A DNA stretch of 64,000 nucleotides from JAUSFM01 sp964343705 (GTDB lineage Archaea > Nanobdellota > Nanobdellia > Woesearchaeales > UBA12501), in assembly GCA_964343705.1 (NCBI GenBank), contig CAYFJX010000006.1:1-64000 (forward strand), in the 5' to 3' direction. Both the position numbers and the translations under genes were made by a program. The notes below the pieces were generated by a model, which did not search any database, was not told the DNA's origin, and saw nothing but the letters and a program-made list of their open reading frames with translations. This document shows positions 43,069 to 51,502 of this stretch, in pieces; positions within the stretch are counted from its first letter, which is position 1; each line of letters begins with the position of its first letter.

Positions 43069-43856
43069 TAATTGTGAAGATTGGCGGTGGGGCAGGTATC
43101 AATGTTAAAGCTATTATTGCAGACCTAGCTGGATTGTCTGAGCAATTTATTATTGTACATGGTGCCAATGCAGTACGTGACAAACTAGCAAAAGACCTAG
43201 GCACACCAAAAAAAGTCATTACATCAGTATCAGGATACCAAAGTGTTATGTCTGATGAAACAGCTATTGATATTTTTATGATGGCCTATGCAGGACTCAA
43301 AAATAAGCGGATTGTAGAGCTCTGCCAGCAAAACGGTATTAATGCAGTTGGTCTTACTGGTTTAGATGGCAAGGCAATTGTTGGTGCGAGAAATAAAGGC
43401 ATCCGTGCTAAAGAAGGTGAGAAAATTAAGATCGTGCGGGACTTTTCAGGAAAACCAAAAAGTGTCAACAAAGAACTGTTGCAGTTATTGTTAGACAAGG
43501 GGTATGTGCCAGTTTTATGTCCACCTATACTTGACGAAGAAAACAATGCAATTAACACTGAGAATGATAATGTTATCAATAGGCTTGTTGAAGCATTTCA
43601 CCCAAAAAAAGTCATTAGCTTAATTGAAGCGCCAGGATTCTTAGAAAACAAAGATGATCCAAGCACACTAGTACCAACCATTAATCAATCACAGCTTGCA
43701 GAGCGAGAAGCACAAGTAGAAGGACGAATGAAACGAAAAATGCTAGCACTCAAAAAACTTTTTGAAAACGGTGCAAGCACAGTTATTATTAGTGATGGGC
43801 GAACAGAAACACCAGTAAGCGATGCACTTGCAGGAAAAGGAACAGTGATACAATGA
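43065..43856 (+). CDS. lysZ: LysZ, LysW-aminoadipate kinase
   Basis: ATG 43065 gives 263 residues; the longer frame from 43026 overlaps the upstream gene too far. It is an amino-acid kinase of the ArgB/LysZ type: IVKIGGGAGINVKAI for ATP, FIIVHGANAVRDKLAKDLG for substrate, and VPVLCPPILDEENNAINTEND. It phosphorylates the LysW-bound aminoadipate. ATGA overlaps join it to the amidotransferase before and lysJ after. Confidence 0.92.
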   Translation: MIIVKIGGGAGINVKAIIADLAGLSEQFIIVHGANAVRDKLAKDLGTPKKVITSVSGYQSVMSDETAIDIFMMAYAGLKNKRIVELCQQNGINAVGLTGLDGKAIVGARNKGIRAKEGEKIKIVRDFSGKPKSVNKELLQLLLDKGYVPVLCPPILDEENNAINTENDNVINRLVEAFHPKKVISLIEAPGFLENKDDPSTLVPTINQSQLAEREAQVEGRMKRKMLALKKLFENGASTVIISDGRTETPVSDALAGKGTVIQ

Positions 43857-45007
43857 ACACAGATGAAATAATGCAGCTAGATGACAATCATAGTATTGCT
43901 GGCTTCAAAAAAAGAAAAAAAGTCATTGTTCGCGGTAGCGGCGCAGTCCTTTGGGACGCTGAAGGAAACGAGTACCTAGATTGTGTAGGTGGCCAAGGAG
44001 TTGCATGCGCTGGTCATTGCCCTGCTCCTGTAACGTCACGTATTAAGCAACAACTTGACCAACTGATTATCAACCCTGCATTGTTTTACAACGACAAAAC
44101 AGCACTGTTGAAAAAGAGACTTGCTGACCTTTCAGGATTGTCACGCGTGTTTCTCTGCAACTCTGGCACTGAAGCAGTTGAAGGAGCATTCAAGTTTGCA
44201 CGCGTAAGTACTGGCAAGCAGGAAATTATTGCAGCAATGCGCGGATTTCATGGTAGAACATTCGGAGCATTGAGTGCAACATGGAAAAAACCTTACAGGG
44301 AACCATTTGAACCTTTGGTGCCAGGTTTCAAACACGTGCCCTACAACAACTTTGAAAAATTACAAGAGGTTGTTAGTGATAACACTGCAGCAATTATATT
44401 GGAAGTTGTGCAAGGTGAAGGTGGAGTGATTCCTGCGGATAAAGAATATTTGGAAAACGTGCGCAGGCTATGTGATGAGAAAGGCATTGTTTTAATCTTT
44501 GACGAAGTACAAACTGGTTTTGGAAGAACAGGAACAATGTTTGCATGCCAACAGTATGGTGTACTGCCAGATATTATGACAGTGGCAAAAGCAATTGCAG
44601 CAGGCATGCCCATGGGAGCAATCCTTTGTGGTGAAAAAGTTACTGTGCCTGACAAGCTTCATGCAAACACGTTTGGTGGCTACCCTTTGGTGTGTGAAGC
44701 AGCACTTGCAACACTAGACTATTTTGAACAAGAGAGATTAGTTGAAAAATCTGCAGAAACAGGTGCGTACTTTGTTGAGCAATTACGTGGCATTGAGTCA
44801 GACAAGATTCGTGAAGTACGAGGTAGGGGTTTAATGGTTGCAGTTGAGTTAAAAGAAAAAGCAGGACCAATTGTTGGCGCACTGATGGACAAAGGAGTCC
44901 TTGCATTATTGACGGGTATGAATGTTATTCGTTTCTTGCCACCTTTAGTTATTACTAGGGAGCAGGTTGATGTGGTTGTCAAGGCGCTCAGAGAAGTTCT
45001 AGCATAA
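43853..45007 (+). CDS. lysJ: LysJ, LysW-aminoadipate semialdehyde aminotransferase
   Basis: The 384-residue product is a class III aminotransferase: NSGTEAVEGAFKFARVSTG, GFHGRTFGALSATWK, VQGEGGVIPAD, IFDEVQTGFGRTG with the PLP-binding Asp, and TVAKAIAAGMPMGAI with the Schiff-base Lys. It converts LysW-bound semialdehyde to LysW-lysine. It is the last gene of the operon; lysK, which would release lysine, does not follow. Confidence 0.93.
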   Translation: MNTDEIMQLDDNHSIAGFKKRKKVIVRGSGAVLWDAEGNEYLDCVGGQGVACAGHCPAPVTSRIKQQLDQLIINPALFYNDKTALLKKRLADLSGLSRVFLCNSGTEAVEGAFKFARVSTGKQEIIAAMRGFHGRTFGALSATWKKPYREPFEPLVPGFKHVPYNNFEKLQEVVSDNTAAIILEVVQGEGGVIPADKEYLENVRRLCDEKGIVLIFDEVQTGFGRTGTMFACQQYGVLPDIMTVAKAIAAGMPMGAILCGEKVTVPDKLHANTFGGYPLVCEAALATLDYFEQERLVEKSAETGAYFVEQLRGIESDKIREVRGRGLMVAVELKEKAGPIVGALMDKGVLALLTGMNVIRFLPPLVITREQVDVVVKALREVLA

Positions 45008-45070
45008 GTCCGGAAATTCTTCGATTTTGTCGTCGAAAAAGTTATAAATATCAAAGTTATAATTTTTTAT

Positions 45071-45271
45071 ATGGAAGAGTATCAATGGGTTTGTAAGAAT
45101 TTCTCTCCTTATTTGAACCTTATTCTTCCTATTTGTTTTCTTTTAACGATTACCTGGTTGTTGTTTTGGGCTTTTGGTTTTTTTGAAGCTCCATTTATTA
45201 GTGTATTTTTTGCTTTTTTTACTCTTGTTATTTGTACCTTTGACTATTTTTTCTTTAAAATTAAACACTGA
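45071..45271 (+). CDS. Small two-helix membrane protein
   Basis: The 66-residue product begins MEEYQWVCKNFSPYLNLILP and has two hydrophobic segments (about 16-35 and 39-60). A GTTATAATTTTTTATATGG context places a TATA-like element about 20-30 bases before the ATG. It is separate from the lysine operon. Function unknown. Confidence 0.5.
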   Translation: MEEYQWVCKNFSPYLNLILPICFLLTITWLLFWAFGFFEAPFISVFFAFFTLVICTFDYFFFKIKH

Positions 45272-45287
45272 GAAAAAGCTGTTCTCA

Positions 45288-46208
45288 TCATGGCAGGAAT
45301 CGCGTTCGTGCTTCCTCTGTATTTCTGCGATACCTGCTCATATGTTTTAACGCATCTTGAAGTATGCTGCTAACAAATGATAAAACCTGGGGGTTTTTGT
45401 TTGTTGTTGACAAAACTTGATATCGTGCGAAGAATTTTTCTAGTTTAGGAGCTGCTTCATAAACTAATCTGTCAGGAAGTTTCTTGGAACGCCACCAAGC
45501 TTTGCCCTTTTCAACTTTTAGTATGTTAGCAAGCCATTGAGGGGATTCAATTGCTATCCTTGCTTCTTCTTGTCCTTTTTCCTTTCTCTGATAACGTAAA
45601 CTAATTACACCATAGTCTCCACTTTCTTCTGCATCATAAAATCCAGTTGGTTCCCCACGCTGATCCTTTTGTATTTTTTTCTTATACTCCCTTATTTTAA
45701 TTGTAACCTTAGATACATCTGCTGTATGTGTGCATACAATTCTAGTTTTGTACCAAATCTTATACAACTCATTTTTATGCATTGAATCAAATTCTGTTTG
45801 ATAAACAAATTCTTTTACCACAAACTCACCCAACGCTATATCCCCTAATGCCTCATGAAACTCACGCAATGCACCACCATATTTTTGCGCTAGTTCTCTT
45901 GCTGTTTCTGTAATTTTATCAGCAAGGCTAGGTATAAATGTTCGGTAGGTTTTATTATCAAGAATTGCTCTCACAGCTGCAGGGTTAGCAGTTCGTAGTT
46001 GTTGAGCAACAAAGGCAGTTAATGTTATCTCCGTTTTAGCAATAGAATCTAAGGCAGCGTGTGCTTGTTCTTCGCGTACACGCTGATCTTCAACATCAAT
46101 GAGTGCTTCAAGTCTGGAAGCATCTATCATAGAAATAACCTTATCCCCTTGTAGTCCTACTTCCTGAACAAGAGCAGCTGCTTGTTCCTCATGCTCATCC
46201 TTCACCAT
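45288..46208 (-). CDS. Unknown cytoplasmic protein
   Basis: The ATG at 46208 gives 306 residues; the longer frame to 46439 would run through the secG promoter and gene. The N-terminal half is helical (AAALVQEVGLQGDKVISM, IAKTEITLTAFVAQQLR); the middle has beta-rich VYQTEFDSMHKNELYKIWYK and VTIKIREYKK. A basic end (MSRYRRNTEEARTRF) follows. No recognised motif. It is divergent from secG with 73 bases between starts. Confidence 0.5.
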   Translation of the reverse strand: MVKDEHEEQAAALVQEVGLQGDKVISMIDASRLEALIDVEDQRVREEQAHAALDSIAKTEITLTAFVAQQLRTANPAAVRAILDNKTYRTFIPSLADKITETARELAQKYGGALREFHEALGDIALGEFVVKEFVYQTEFDSMHKNELYKIWYKTRIVCTHTADVSKVTIKIREYKKKIQKDQRGEPTGFYDAEESGDYGVISLRYQRKEKGQEEARIAIESPQWLANILKVEKGKAWWRSKKLPDRLVYEAAPKLEKFFARYQVLSTTNKNPQVLSFVSSILQDALKHMSRYRRNTEEARTRFLP

Positions 46209-46281
46209 ACACCCTTGTCTTGGCACCTTTCTATTAAATCTTACCCAAACCTTTAAATACCCCCTGGGCTCCCACGATACT

Positions 46282-46461
46282 ATGGCACAAAACAACAAAG
46301 TTTCAATGCCCAGCTCAATGGGAGGACTTGTACGGTACTTTGATGAATACAAGTCTAAGTTCGAACTTAAACCTGGACACGTTGTAGTGCTTATTATTAT
46401 TGTAGTAATTCTAGAAATTCTTTTACATTGGAAAGGCAATGCCCTACTTGGTATTGCATGA
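46282..46461 (+). CDS. secG: Sec61-beta/SecG translocon subunit
   Basis: The 59-residue product has a polar N-terminal part (MAQNNKVSMPSSMGGLVRYF), then DEYKSKFELKPGHVVV and one transmembrane helix (about 33-50). This is the archaeal Sec61-beta pattern, including the Met-Pro-Ser-Ser and Gly-Leu-Val-Arg-Tyr motifs. It is a non-essential subunit of the SecYE translocon. Followed after 9 bases by NAC. Confidence 0.9.
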   Translation: MAQNNKVSMPSSMGGLVRYFDEYKSKFELKPGHVVVLIIIVVILEILLHWKGNALLGIA

Positions 46462-46470
46462 GGTGGTTAC

Positions 46471-46821
46471 ATGTTTCCTGGAATGAATCCAAAGATGATG
46501 CGTCAAGCCATGAAAAAAATGGGTGTGCAACAAGCAGAACTTGACGCAGTTGAAGTTATTATCAAAACAAAAGACAAAGAACTTGTCTTTCCTAGTCCTT
46601 CTGTAGCAAAAATTAACATGATGGGCCAAGAAACCTACCAAATTACTGGTGAGTGTCACGAACGTGATCGAGGTTCAGGTGCTGACGACGCTGTTGAAAT
46701 CAGTGATGATGATGTAAAGACTGTTATGGAACAAGCAAGTGTTTCTGAAGAAAAAGCAAAAGCAGCACTTGAAGAGTCAAAAGGTGACTTGGCTGCTGCT
46801 ATCATGGCATTGCAGGGGTAG
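46471..46821 (+). CDS. nac: Nascent polypeptide-associated complex alpha
   Basis: The 116-residue product has the archaeal NAC domain (MFPGMNPKMMRQAMKKMGVQ, VFPSPSVAKINMMGQETYQI) and a C-terminal UBA domain (VKTVMEQASVSEEKAKAALE). NAC binds emerging chains at the ribosome. The neighbouring Sec61-beta suggests shared expression of export and nascent-chain factors. RBS GAGGTGG is directly upstream. Confidence 0.95.
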   Translation: MFPGMNPKMMRQAMKKMGVQQAELDAVEVIIKTKDKELVFPSPSVAKINMMGQETYQITGECHERDRGSGADDAVEISDDDVKTVMEQASVSEEKAKAALEESKGDLAAAIMALQG

Positions 46822-46960
46822 GCTTTTTAGTGATCGCGTTATTTTGTTCCATTGCCGCCGAGCGAAGTTTTCTATTATATAGCTATACAATGCTTAGAAT
46901 CGTTGTCACATCTATAAACTAAGCTAACGGAGCGCGGTAATGGAACCAGAAATATGTTAC

Positions 46961-47064
46961 ATGCTGCTGCGGAGCAAGACTGCCCACATCCAGTGGGCAG
47001 AAAAAGACCTTGCCAGGCCTGCATAAATCAGCCTGGCTCGTGACAGACTCCAAGGCAGCAGCAT
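46961..47064. ncRNA. Structured RNA-like element, family 2 copy A
   Basis: A closing stem ATGCTGCTGC (46961-46970)/GCAGCAGCAT (47055-47064) encloses two hairpins: CTGCCCAC/GTGGGCAG (46980-47000) and GCCAGGC/GCCTGGC (47012-47037). It shares the CCTGCATAAATC loop and ACAGACTYCAAGGCAG strand with 56348-56512, while the stems differ. This is a three-way junction. The flanking gene-free stretch 46822-46960 shows nothing else. Confidence 0.6.
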
Positions 47065-47116
47065 TTTAGTACTCAACCCTACAAACCTTTATATACCAAT
47101 TCTACCTAATACTTGT

Positions 47117-47596
47117 ATGGAGAAGATGACAGGGGCAAGGGATAAGGCCCTTAAAAACCTTAAAATAGCAGATCACATGCTCACCCAGACATACCCTGTA
47201 ATTAATGATTCCAAACTACTCCTGGCAGTGTTAGAAAACATATTTCTAGCAACAACCAACGCACTTACTGCAATACTCCACTATGAGCAGCAATACCATG
47301 GTCTAGGCCAGTTTAAGGATGTTTTTGACACGAAATTTAACATTTTTAAGCTTGAAGTAGCTCAAAAATATAAGGTCACACCAGATGTCATATTATTCAT
47401 TCAAGGCCTCAAAAATAAGGTTATGGCACACAAGAAAAGCCCTGTGGAGTTTGCTCGCAAGGATAAGTTCGTTATATGCGACGAGACCTACAAAACAGAG
47501 ATTGTAAGCTTACCACAACTCAAAAAAGACCTGCAAAAAGCAAAATTATTCATTCACTTTATGAATAATGTGCTGGATGGCAGTATAAAGAAATAA
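47117..47596 (+). CDS. Helical protein, first of a tandem pair
   Basis: The 159-residue product is all-helical: ARDKALKNLKIADHMLTQT, LLLAVLENIFLATTNALTAI and KLFIHFMNNVL. It has the length and helix pattern of HEPN-like proteins, without a clear R-x(4-6)-H motif. The next gene is a paralogue. A TTTATATACC box 21-28 bases before the ATG indicates leaderless transcription. Function unknown. Confidence 0.55.
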   Translation: MEKMTGARDKALKNLKIADHMLTQTYPVINDSKLLLAVLENIFLATTNALTAILHYEQQYHGLGQFKDVFDTKFNIFKLEVAQKYKVTPDVILFIQGLKNKVMAHKKSPVEFARKDKFVICDETYKTEIVSLPQLKKDLQKAKLFIHFMNNVLDGSIKK

Positions 47597-47645
47597 AAGC
47601 AAAACATAAATACCACGAAGGTTTACTAAACCGCATACTGAAAAA

Positions 47646-48110
47646 ATGGAAGAATCACTGACTAATGCCCGGGAAGAACTTAAACGTGTTGACCATCTTA
47701 TTTATGTAAGCCTAAAATACACACGTACCTGTGATATTTTTAAAAGTATTATCCAACGTCTTATTGATTCTCTTGATTTCTCTCTCACTGCAATTCTGAA
47801 AAAGTTTGAAGAAGAACGTAAAATAATGGAAATTCCAGCACAGGCAGGCTTGAAGTGCAGTGTAATTAAACAACATATTGAAGATGAAGAACTTGACAAA
47901 ATTATTGAATTTTATTTATTACTCCGGCAGATAAACCGATCTGAATTTAGTCGCTTTAGAGAATTTAGGCGGCACGTTACCATGACAGTGACTGTTGCAG
48001 GTGAAGACCTTGAAGTGACTATTGACAAAGTCACTGACTATTACAAAAACGCAAAAGAACATATTGAATATGTGGAAAAACTTTTGCGACAAGAAGAACC
48101 TTCTGCATAA
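47646..48110 (+). CDS. Helical protein, second of a tandem pair
   Basis: The 154-residue product parallels the preceding gene: AREELKRVDHLIYVSLKYT, IQRLIDSLDFSLTAILKKF and KNAKEHIEYVEKLL at equivalent places. No RNase motif is seen. It ends 12 bases before minD, so it may be linked to that ATPase. Function unknown. Confidence 0.55.
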   Translation: MEESLTNAREELKRVDHLIYVSLKYTRTCDIFKSIIQRLIDSLDFSLTAILKKFEEERKIMEIPAQAGLKCSVIKQHIEDEELDKIIEFYLLLRQINRSEFSRFREFRRHVTMTVTVAGEDLEVTIDKVTDYYKNAKEHIEYVEKLLRQEEPSA

Positions 48111-48122
48111 GGAGCTGGGGAC

Positions 48123-48920
48123 ATGGCACAAACAAAGTTTATTCTTTTTGCATCTGGAAAAGGCGGAACTGGTAAAACCACCACTGCAATAAATATTGGC
48201 TGTGCACTTACTAACTTTGGAAAAGATGTTGTGCTTGTTGACGCAAACTTGAGCACACCACACGTTGGTATTATGCTTGGTTCGCCACGTTTAAGAAATA
48301 CATTGAACAAAGCCCTTGCTGGCTCTCGTGACATTCGTAAGTCTGCTTACGTCCACCCTTCTGGTTTAAAGATTGTTCCTGCAAGTATTGAGCGTGGAGA
48401 GTTTGATGATGAAAGTGTTGCAAAACTAAAAAACGTGCTGGTTGAATTGGCAGGCACAGCTGAAATTGTACTGCTTGACGCACCAGCAGGACTAACTCCT
48501 GAATTTACGCATTTGTTGCGTGCAAGCGATGAACTTATTATTGTTACCAATCCCGAACTTCCTGCAATGTCTGATGCTCTACGTCTGTCTCAACTTGCTA
48601 AAGAGCATGACATTCCAGTTCTTGGTGTTATATTAAACAAGCAAAACTTGCTTCACAGTCTCACTCCACAAAATGTACAATCTTTTCTTGAACAACCACT
48701 ATTAGGCATGGTTCCCCTTGACAAGTCAGTAAACAGTGCTCTTCTTAACAAACAGCCTGTTGTCTACATGCATCCTGACAGTCCAGCGGCAGTGAACTTT
48801 AAACGTATTGCAGCAAAAATGATGGGCCAGCATTACGAGCCAGAAATTCGAAAGCCAAACAAGCCAGGATTTATTGACAAGCTCATTGATGCTATCAATA
48901 AAATGGGCCAGAAGAAGTAG
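48123..48920 (+). CDS. minD: MinD/ParA-type ATPase
   Basis: The 265-residue product has the deviant Walker A SGKGGTGKTTTAIN with the signature Lys, VVLVDANLSTPHVGIMLG, and a DAPAGL Walker B. The C-terminal segment (FIDKLIDAINKMGQKK) can form an amphipathic helix like the membrane-targeting sequence of MinD. It probably positions a partner, such as division or surface machinery, in the cell. Its partner is not known; the two helical genes upstream are candidates. Confidence 0.92.
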   Translation: MAQTKFILFASGKGGTGKTTTAINIGCALTNFGKDVVLVDANLSTPHVGIMLGSPRLRNTLNKALAGSRDIRKSAYVHPSGLKIVPASIERGEFDDESVAKLKNVLVELAGTAEIVLLDAPAGLTPEFTHLLRASDELIIVTNPELPAMSDALRLSQLAKEHDIPVLGVILNKQNLLHSLTPQNVQSFLEQPLLGMVPLDKSVNSALLNKQPVVYMHPDSPAAVNFKRIAAKMMGQHYEPEIRKPNKPGFIDKLIDAINKMGQKK

Positions 48921-48996
48921 CACCTGCTCATTCTCATTTAATAACACAACATTAAAAAAGACATAGTGCCTAGAATACTTCAAAAAGAGGTACCTA

Positions 48997-49629
48997 ATGC
49001 TTCATAAAAAGAAACCACTACACCACGCCCTTGCATCAAAAGGGTGGTCACATGATGAAATACAGAAAACATACGACATTATGTATGATCCTAAAAAGCA
49101 AAAAAAACACATTCACCACACACAAAAAGCACACACGCTTTTGTACTGGATGATGCTTCTTGACCTTGGTGTGTGTAACCTTATTATTTCTCTTGGTCTT
49201 GTACCTTTCCTCATGGTGCTCAGTCCAAAGTACGTGTACCCCATTGTTATTGTTCTTGGTTTTGGTATGGGTGTCTTTTTTAACATGCTTATTTGGGATC
49301 TTGAACACGTTGAAACAAAACATCATTTTATGGCAATGATATTTGTACCAGCAATGGCCATTCTGAATATCTCTATAATGGTGACGATCTCAAACTCTAT
49401 GGCTGAACTTATCAAATCAGGCACACATGAGAATCCTTTGTTACTAAGTATTGCGTACGTTGTAGCTTTCATGTTCCCTTATTTGCAAGCAGTTATTCGG
49501 CACGAGCTGCAAAAGAAAAAAGAGGACAAGCTACCGCCTAAACGCGAATCTCACCCTCACGAACCTCGGGCAAACCATCCAGGGTATGAACAGTATCAAC
49601 AGTTCCGACGAGAGCAAGGGATTGAATAG
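48997..49629 (+). CDS. Four-helix membrane protein of unknown function
   Basis: The 210-residue product has a basic N-terminus (MLHKKKPLHHALASKGWSHD), four hydrophobic helices (about 47-73, 75-97, 105-128, 143-165) and a basic, Pro/His-rich tail. The WSHDEIQKTYDIM segment near the start is a short SHOCT-like helix pair. It follows minD by 76 bases on the same strand. Family not recognised. Confidence 0.6.
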   Translation: MLHKKKPLHHALASKGWSHDEIQKTYDIMYDPKKQKKHIHHTQKAHTLLYWMMLLDLGVCNLIISLGLVPFLMVLSPKYVYPIVIVLGFGMGVFFNMLIWDLEHVETKHHFMAMIFVPAMAILNISIMVTISNSMAELIKSGTHENPLLLSIAYVVAFMFPYLQAVIRHELQKKKEDKLPPKRESHPHEPRANHPGYEQYQQFRREQGIE

Positions 49630-49675
49630 ATCTAAATGAGTTCTCATAAAAGGTTATGTATCAAAATTGGTTTGA

Positions 49676-49836
49676 GCCTGGGCTTTTTCATAATCCAATC
49701 TGATATTGCACAGTTCTAACCGCGCCGAGTTCCGGCGCGGATTAAACAGGCACCGCCTGTCAAATCTGCGCAGTTGAAAATCCTCTTTGATTTTGATGAA
49801 TTTGCTGAACTTAGCTCAATTACAAAAAGTCAAATT
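49676..49836. repeat. Structured ~160-base repeat, copy 3
   Basis: Shares all landmarks with copies 1 and 2. The hairpins here are CCGCGCCG/CGGCGCGG and CAGGC/GCCTG. Relative to copy 1 this is two compensatory pair changes in the first stem and one in the second. The element lies, as in copy 1, immediately before a two-hairpin tRNA-linked element on the same side. Confidence 0.65.
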
Positions 49837-49856
49837 CCTTATTATTAATTAAAAGA

Positions 49857-49955
49857 AGAGGGCAGCTAGTGGGAATACCACATAAGAACTTACAGTTCTT
49901 ATCAACTCGTTATGCAGGAGGATTTTCGCTAAAGCTCAAATCCTCAGAAAGATAA
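49857..49955. ncRNA. Two-hairpin element at the 3' side of tRNA-His
   Basis: Starts with a 20-base copy of the tRNA-His 3' end (49857-49876; original at 49956-49975, period 99). Then come ATAAGAAC/GTTCTTAT and TTAT-GCA-GGAGGATTT...AAATCCTC-AGAAAG-ATAA hairpins. The element next to tRNA-Leu has the same loops and internal loop but different paired bases, strong evidence of a conserved fold. Confidence 0.5.
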
Positions 49956-49959
49956 AGAG

Positions 49960-50031
49960 GGCAGCTAGTGGGAATTGAACCCACTCCTGGAGCTCCACAG
50001 GCTCCCATGCTACCATTACACAATAGCCGCC
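49960..50031 (-). tRNA. tRNA-His(GTG)
   Basis: Acceptor stem GCGGCTA/TAGCTGC is fully paired with one G-T. The extra 5' G (position -1, from 50031) opposite discriminator C73 (49960) is diagnostic of histidine. The anticodon stem is GGAGC/GCTCC and the loop CTGTGGA has anticodon GTG. T arm GTGGG-TTCAATT-CCCAC is normal. No intron. Confidence 0.95.
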
Positions 50032-50081
50032 ATACGAGTTCTAAGCATCCAAGATTCTTATAAATGTTACGGTATATTCCT

Positions 50082-51338
50082 CTACGCAGCTACGTCATAC
50101 CTAGCTATTGGTTTATGCTTCACGAGTTTTACTATTCCGTTTCGTGGACGTTCATAGGTAATACAACCCTTTGTTTGCAGGTCTAGAAGACGTTCATGTT
50201 TCCTTTTAAATCTTGGATCTTTTTCATCCCCTTTTTTAGGGCGAAAGTATTTGTCAATTCCACTAAGGTGTGCTTCTCCTCCAACAGCTAATGCTTGTAA
50301 ACAGTTTTCAACACCCAGTTCAGGAAAAGTAAAATAACAAAAGGCCATGTTTGAAAGAATCAAATCAAACGATTCGTGAAATCGTGCAGGCATTCGTTCG
50401 CCAAGAGCAAGTACATAGGTAACAGGAAACATGGCCATGCCATCAGTCACTGTTAGATTAGTGGCTTGTAGATTTGCGTATCGTTGTTCAGCTTCCCATG
50501 CTGCTCGTCCAAGTGAACCACCTACATCGAGCAACCTAATCTCATCTCGTCCAGTTCGCTTCCTTATTCTTTCGATAATTGCATCTAACCTATCTAAATC
50601 ACCATACGTATCCTCGTAGCTGTACTGGGTAAGCGGCCGATTTGCCATACCGAATGATCCTACACATCTGTTAACGCGCATGCTTGCATCTGATACTATC
50701 TCAATGTCTGTATAGATTCGTTCTTTGTCTTGAGGTGTTAATTGCTTGGCACCAAGTTGCAAGAGAAAAGGAGTGTGCAAGGTTACTTCATCACCAGGTG
50801 ACATTGGATTCGCCAACCAAAAATGATTATTCCCTTCAGTTACACTAGCTCCTTCAAATGAAATTCTTCTTGGCTTACTTCTCGTATGCACGCAGACATC
50901 AAAACTATACCCATCTCCTTGTAATATAAACTGATCATAACTTATCTGTGTGATAGGCGTATGTGTCGGGAGTCCATTAATTGGAGGAGGAGGCCTCCAT
51001 GGATCTGTTCTAATTGGTTTGCTATCAAGTGTACGTTCCACCTGTGTACAGCTCGTGGCAACCTCTTTTACTCGTTCAAATACTGCAGCATCTGCTTTCA
51101 GATGTAGAACAGGGTTTTCAGCCAATTTTTTTAATTTGTCAGAATCACGTCGCACATGTACGTGTTGCATTGTTTTTTCCCGTAATACCCTCTCATCCTC
51201 TGCTGATAGTGGAACCAATGCAGGCCCGGAAAAATGTATCCTATCAACTAACCCCTCAGCCATTTCTTCAGTAAACTCATCCAAGGTCCCTTTGCGTACC
51301 CCTTGCCAAAAAGATTCGTAAATTGTTGGTTTTCTCAT
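50082..51338 (-). CDS. SAM-methyltransferase-like protein
   Basis: The 418-residue product has an unknown N-terminal half (MRKPTIYESFWQGVRKGTLD...) and a class I methyltransferase-like C-terminal half. There, EIRLLDVGGSLGRAAWEAE gives the SAM-binding motif I, SFDLILSNMAFCYF motif IV/V-like strands and CLQALAVGGEAHLSGIDKYF the later Gly-rich turn. Substrate unknown; the N-terminal part could recognise it. Divergent from rps13. Confidence 0.6.
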   Translation of the reverse strand: MRKPTIYESFWQGVRKGTLDEFTEEMAEGLVDRIHFSGPALVPLSAEDERVLREKTMQHVHVRRDSDKLKKLAENPVLHLKADAAVFERVKEVATSCTQVERTLDSKPIRTDPWRPPPPINGLPTHTPITQISYDQFILQGDGYSFDVCVHTRSKPRRISFEGASVTEGNNHFWLANPMSPGDEVTLHTPFLLQLGAKQLTPQDKERIYTDIEIVSDASMRVNRCVGSFGMANRPLTQYSYEDTYGDLDRLDAIIERIRKRTGRDEIRLLDVGGSLGRAAWEAEQRYANLQATNLTVTDGMAMFPVTYVLALGERMPARFHESFDLILSNMAFCYFTFPELGVENCLQALAVGGEAHLSGIDKYFRPKKGDEKDPRFKRKHERLLDLQTKGCITYERPRNGIVKLVKHKPIARYDVAA

Positions 51339-51468
51339 GGTATCCTATTTCCCTCCCTCTACCTCTTGTATATTTTGAAATGTCTTAAAAGCCTTTCTAC
51401 TGCCCACATCACCCAAAAGCTTTATAAACCACCTCTTTATCCAGGGGTATAAAGCCCGAGTTAACGCG

Positions 51469-51498
51469 CCTGTAGGGTCAAATTAGAACTTCTACAGG
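51469..51498 (+). promoter_or_regulatory. Leader hairpin before rps13
   Basis: CCTGTAG (51469-51475) pairs with CTACAGG (51492-51498), 4 bases before the S13 ATG at 51503. A TATAAAG box lies at about 51449-51455, so the transcript leader is only ~25 bases and is nearly all hairpin. Such a leader could be an autoregulatory site for a ribosomal protein of this operon. Confidence 0.4.
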
Positions 51499-51502
51499 AT
51501 AT

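Noticed and set aside
46209..46439. N-terminal extension of the 45288-46208 gene
   Set aside because: It lies antisense through the secG promoter and coding region; the ATG at 46208 gives a sensible protein.
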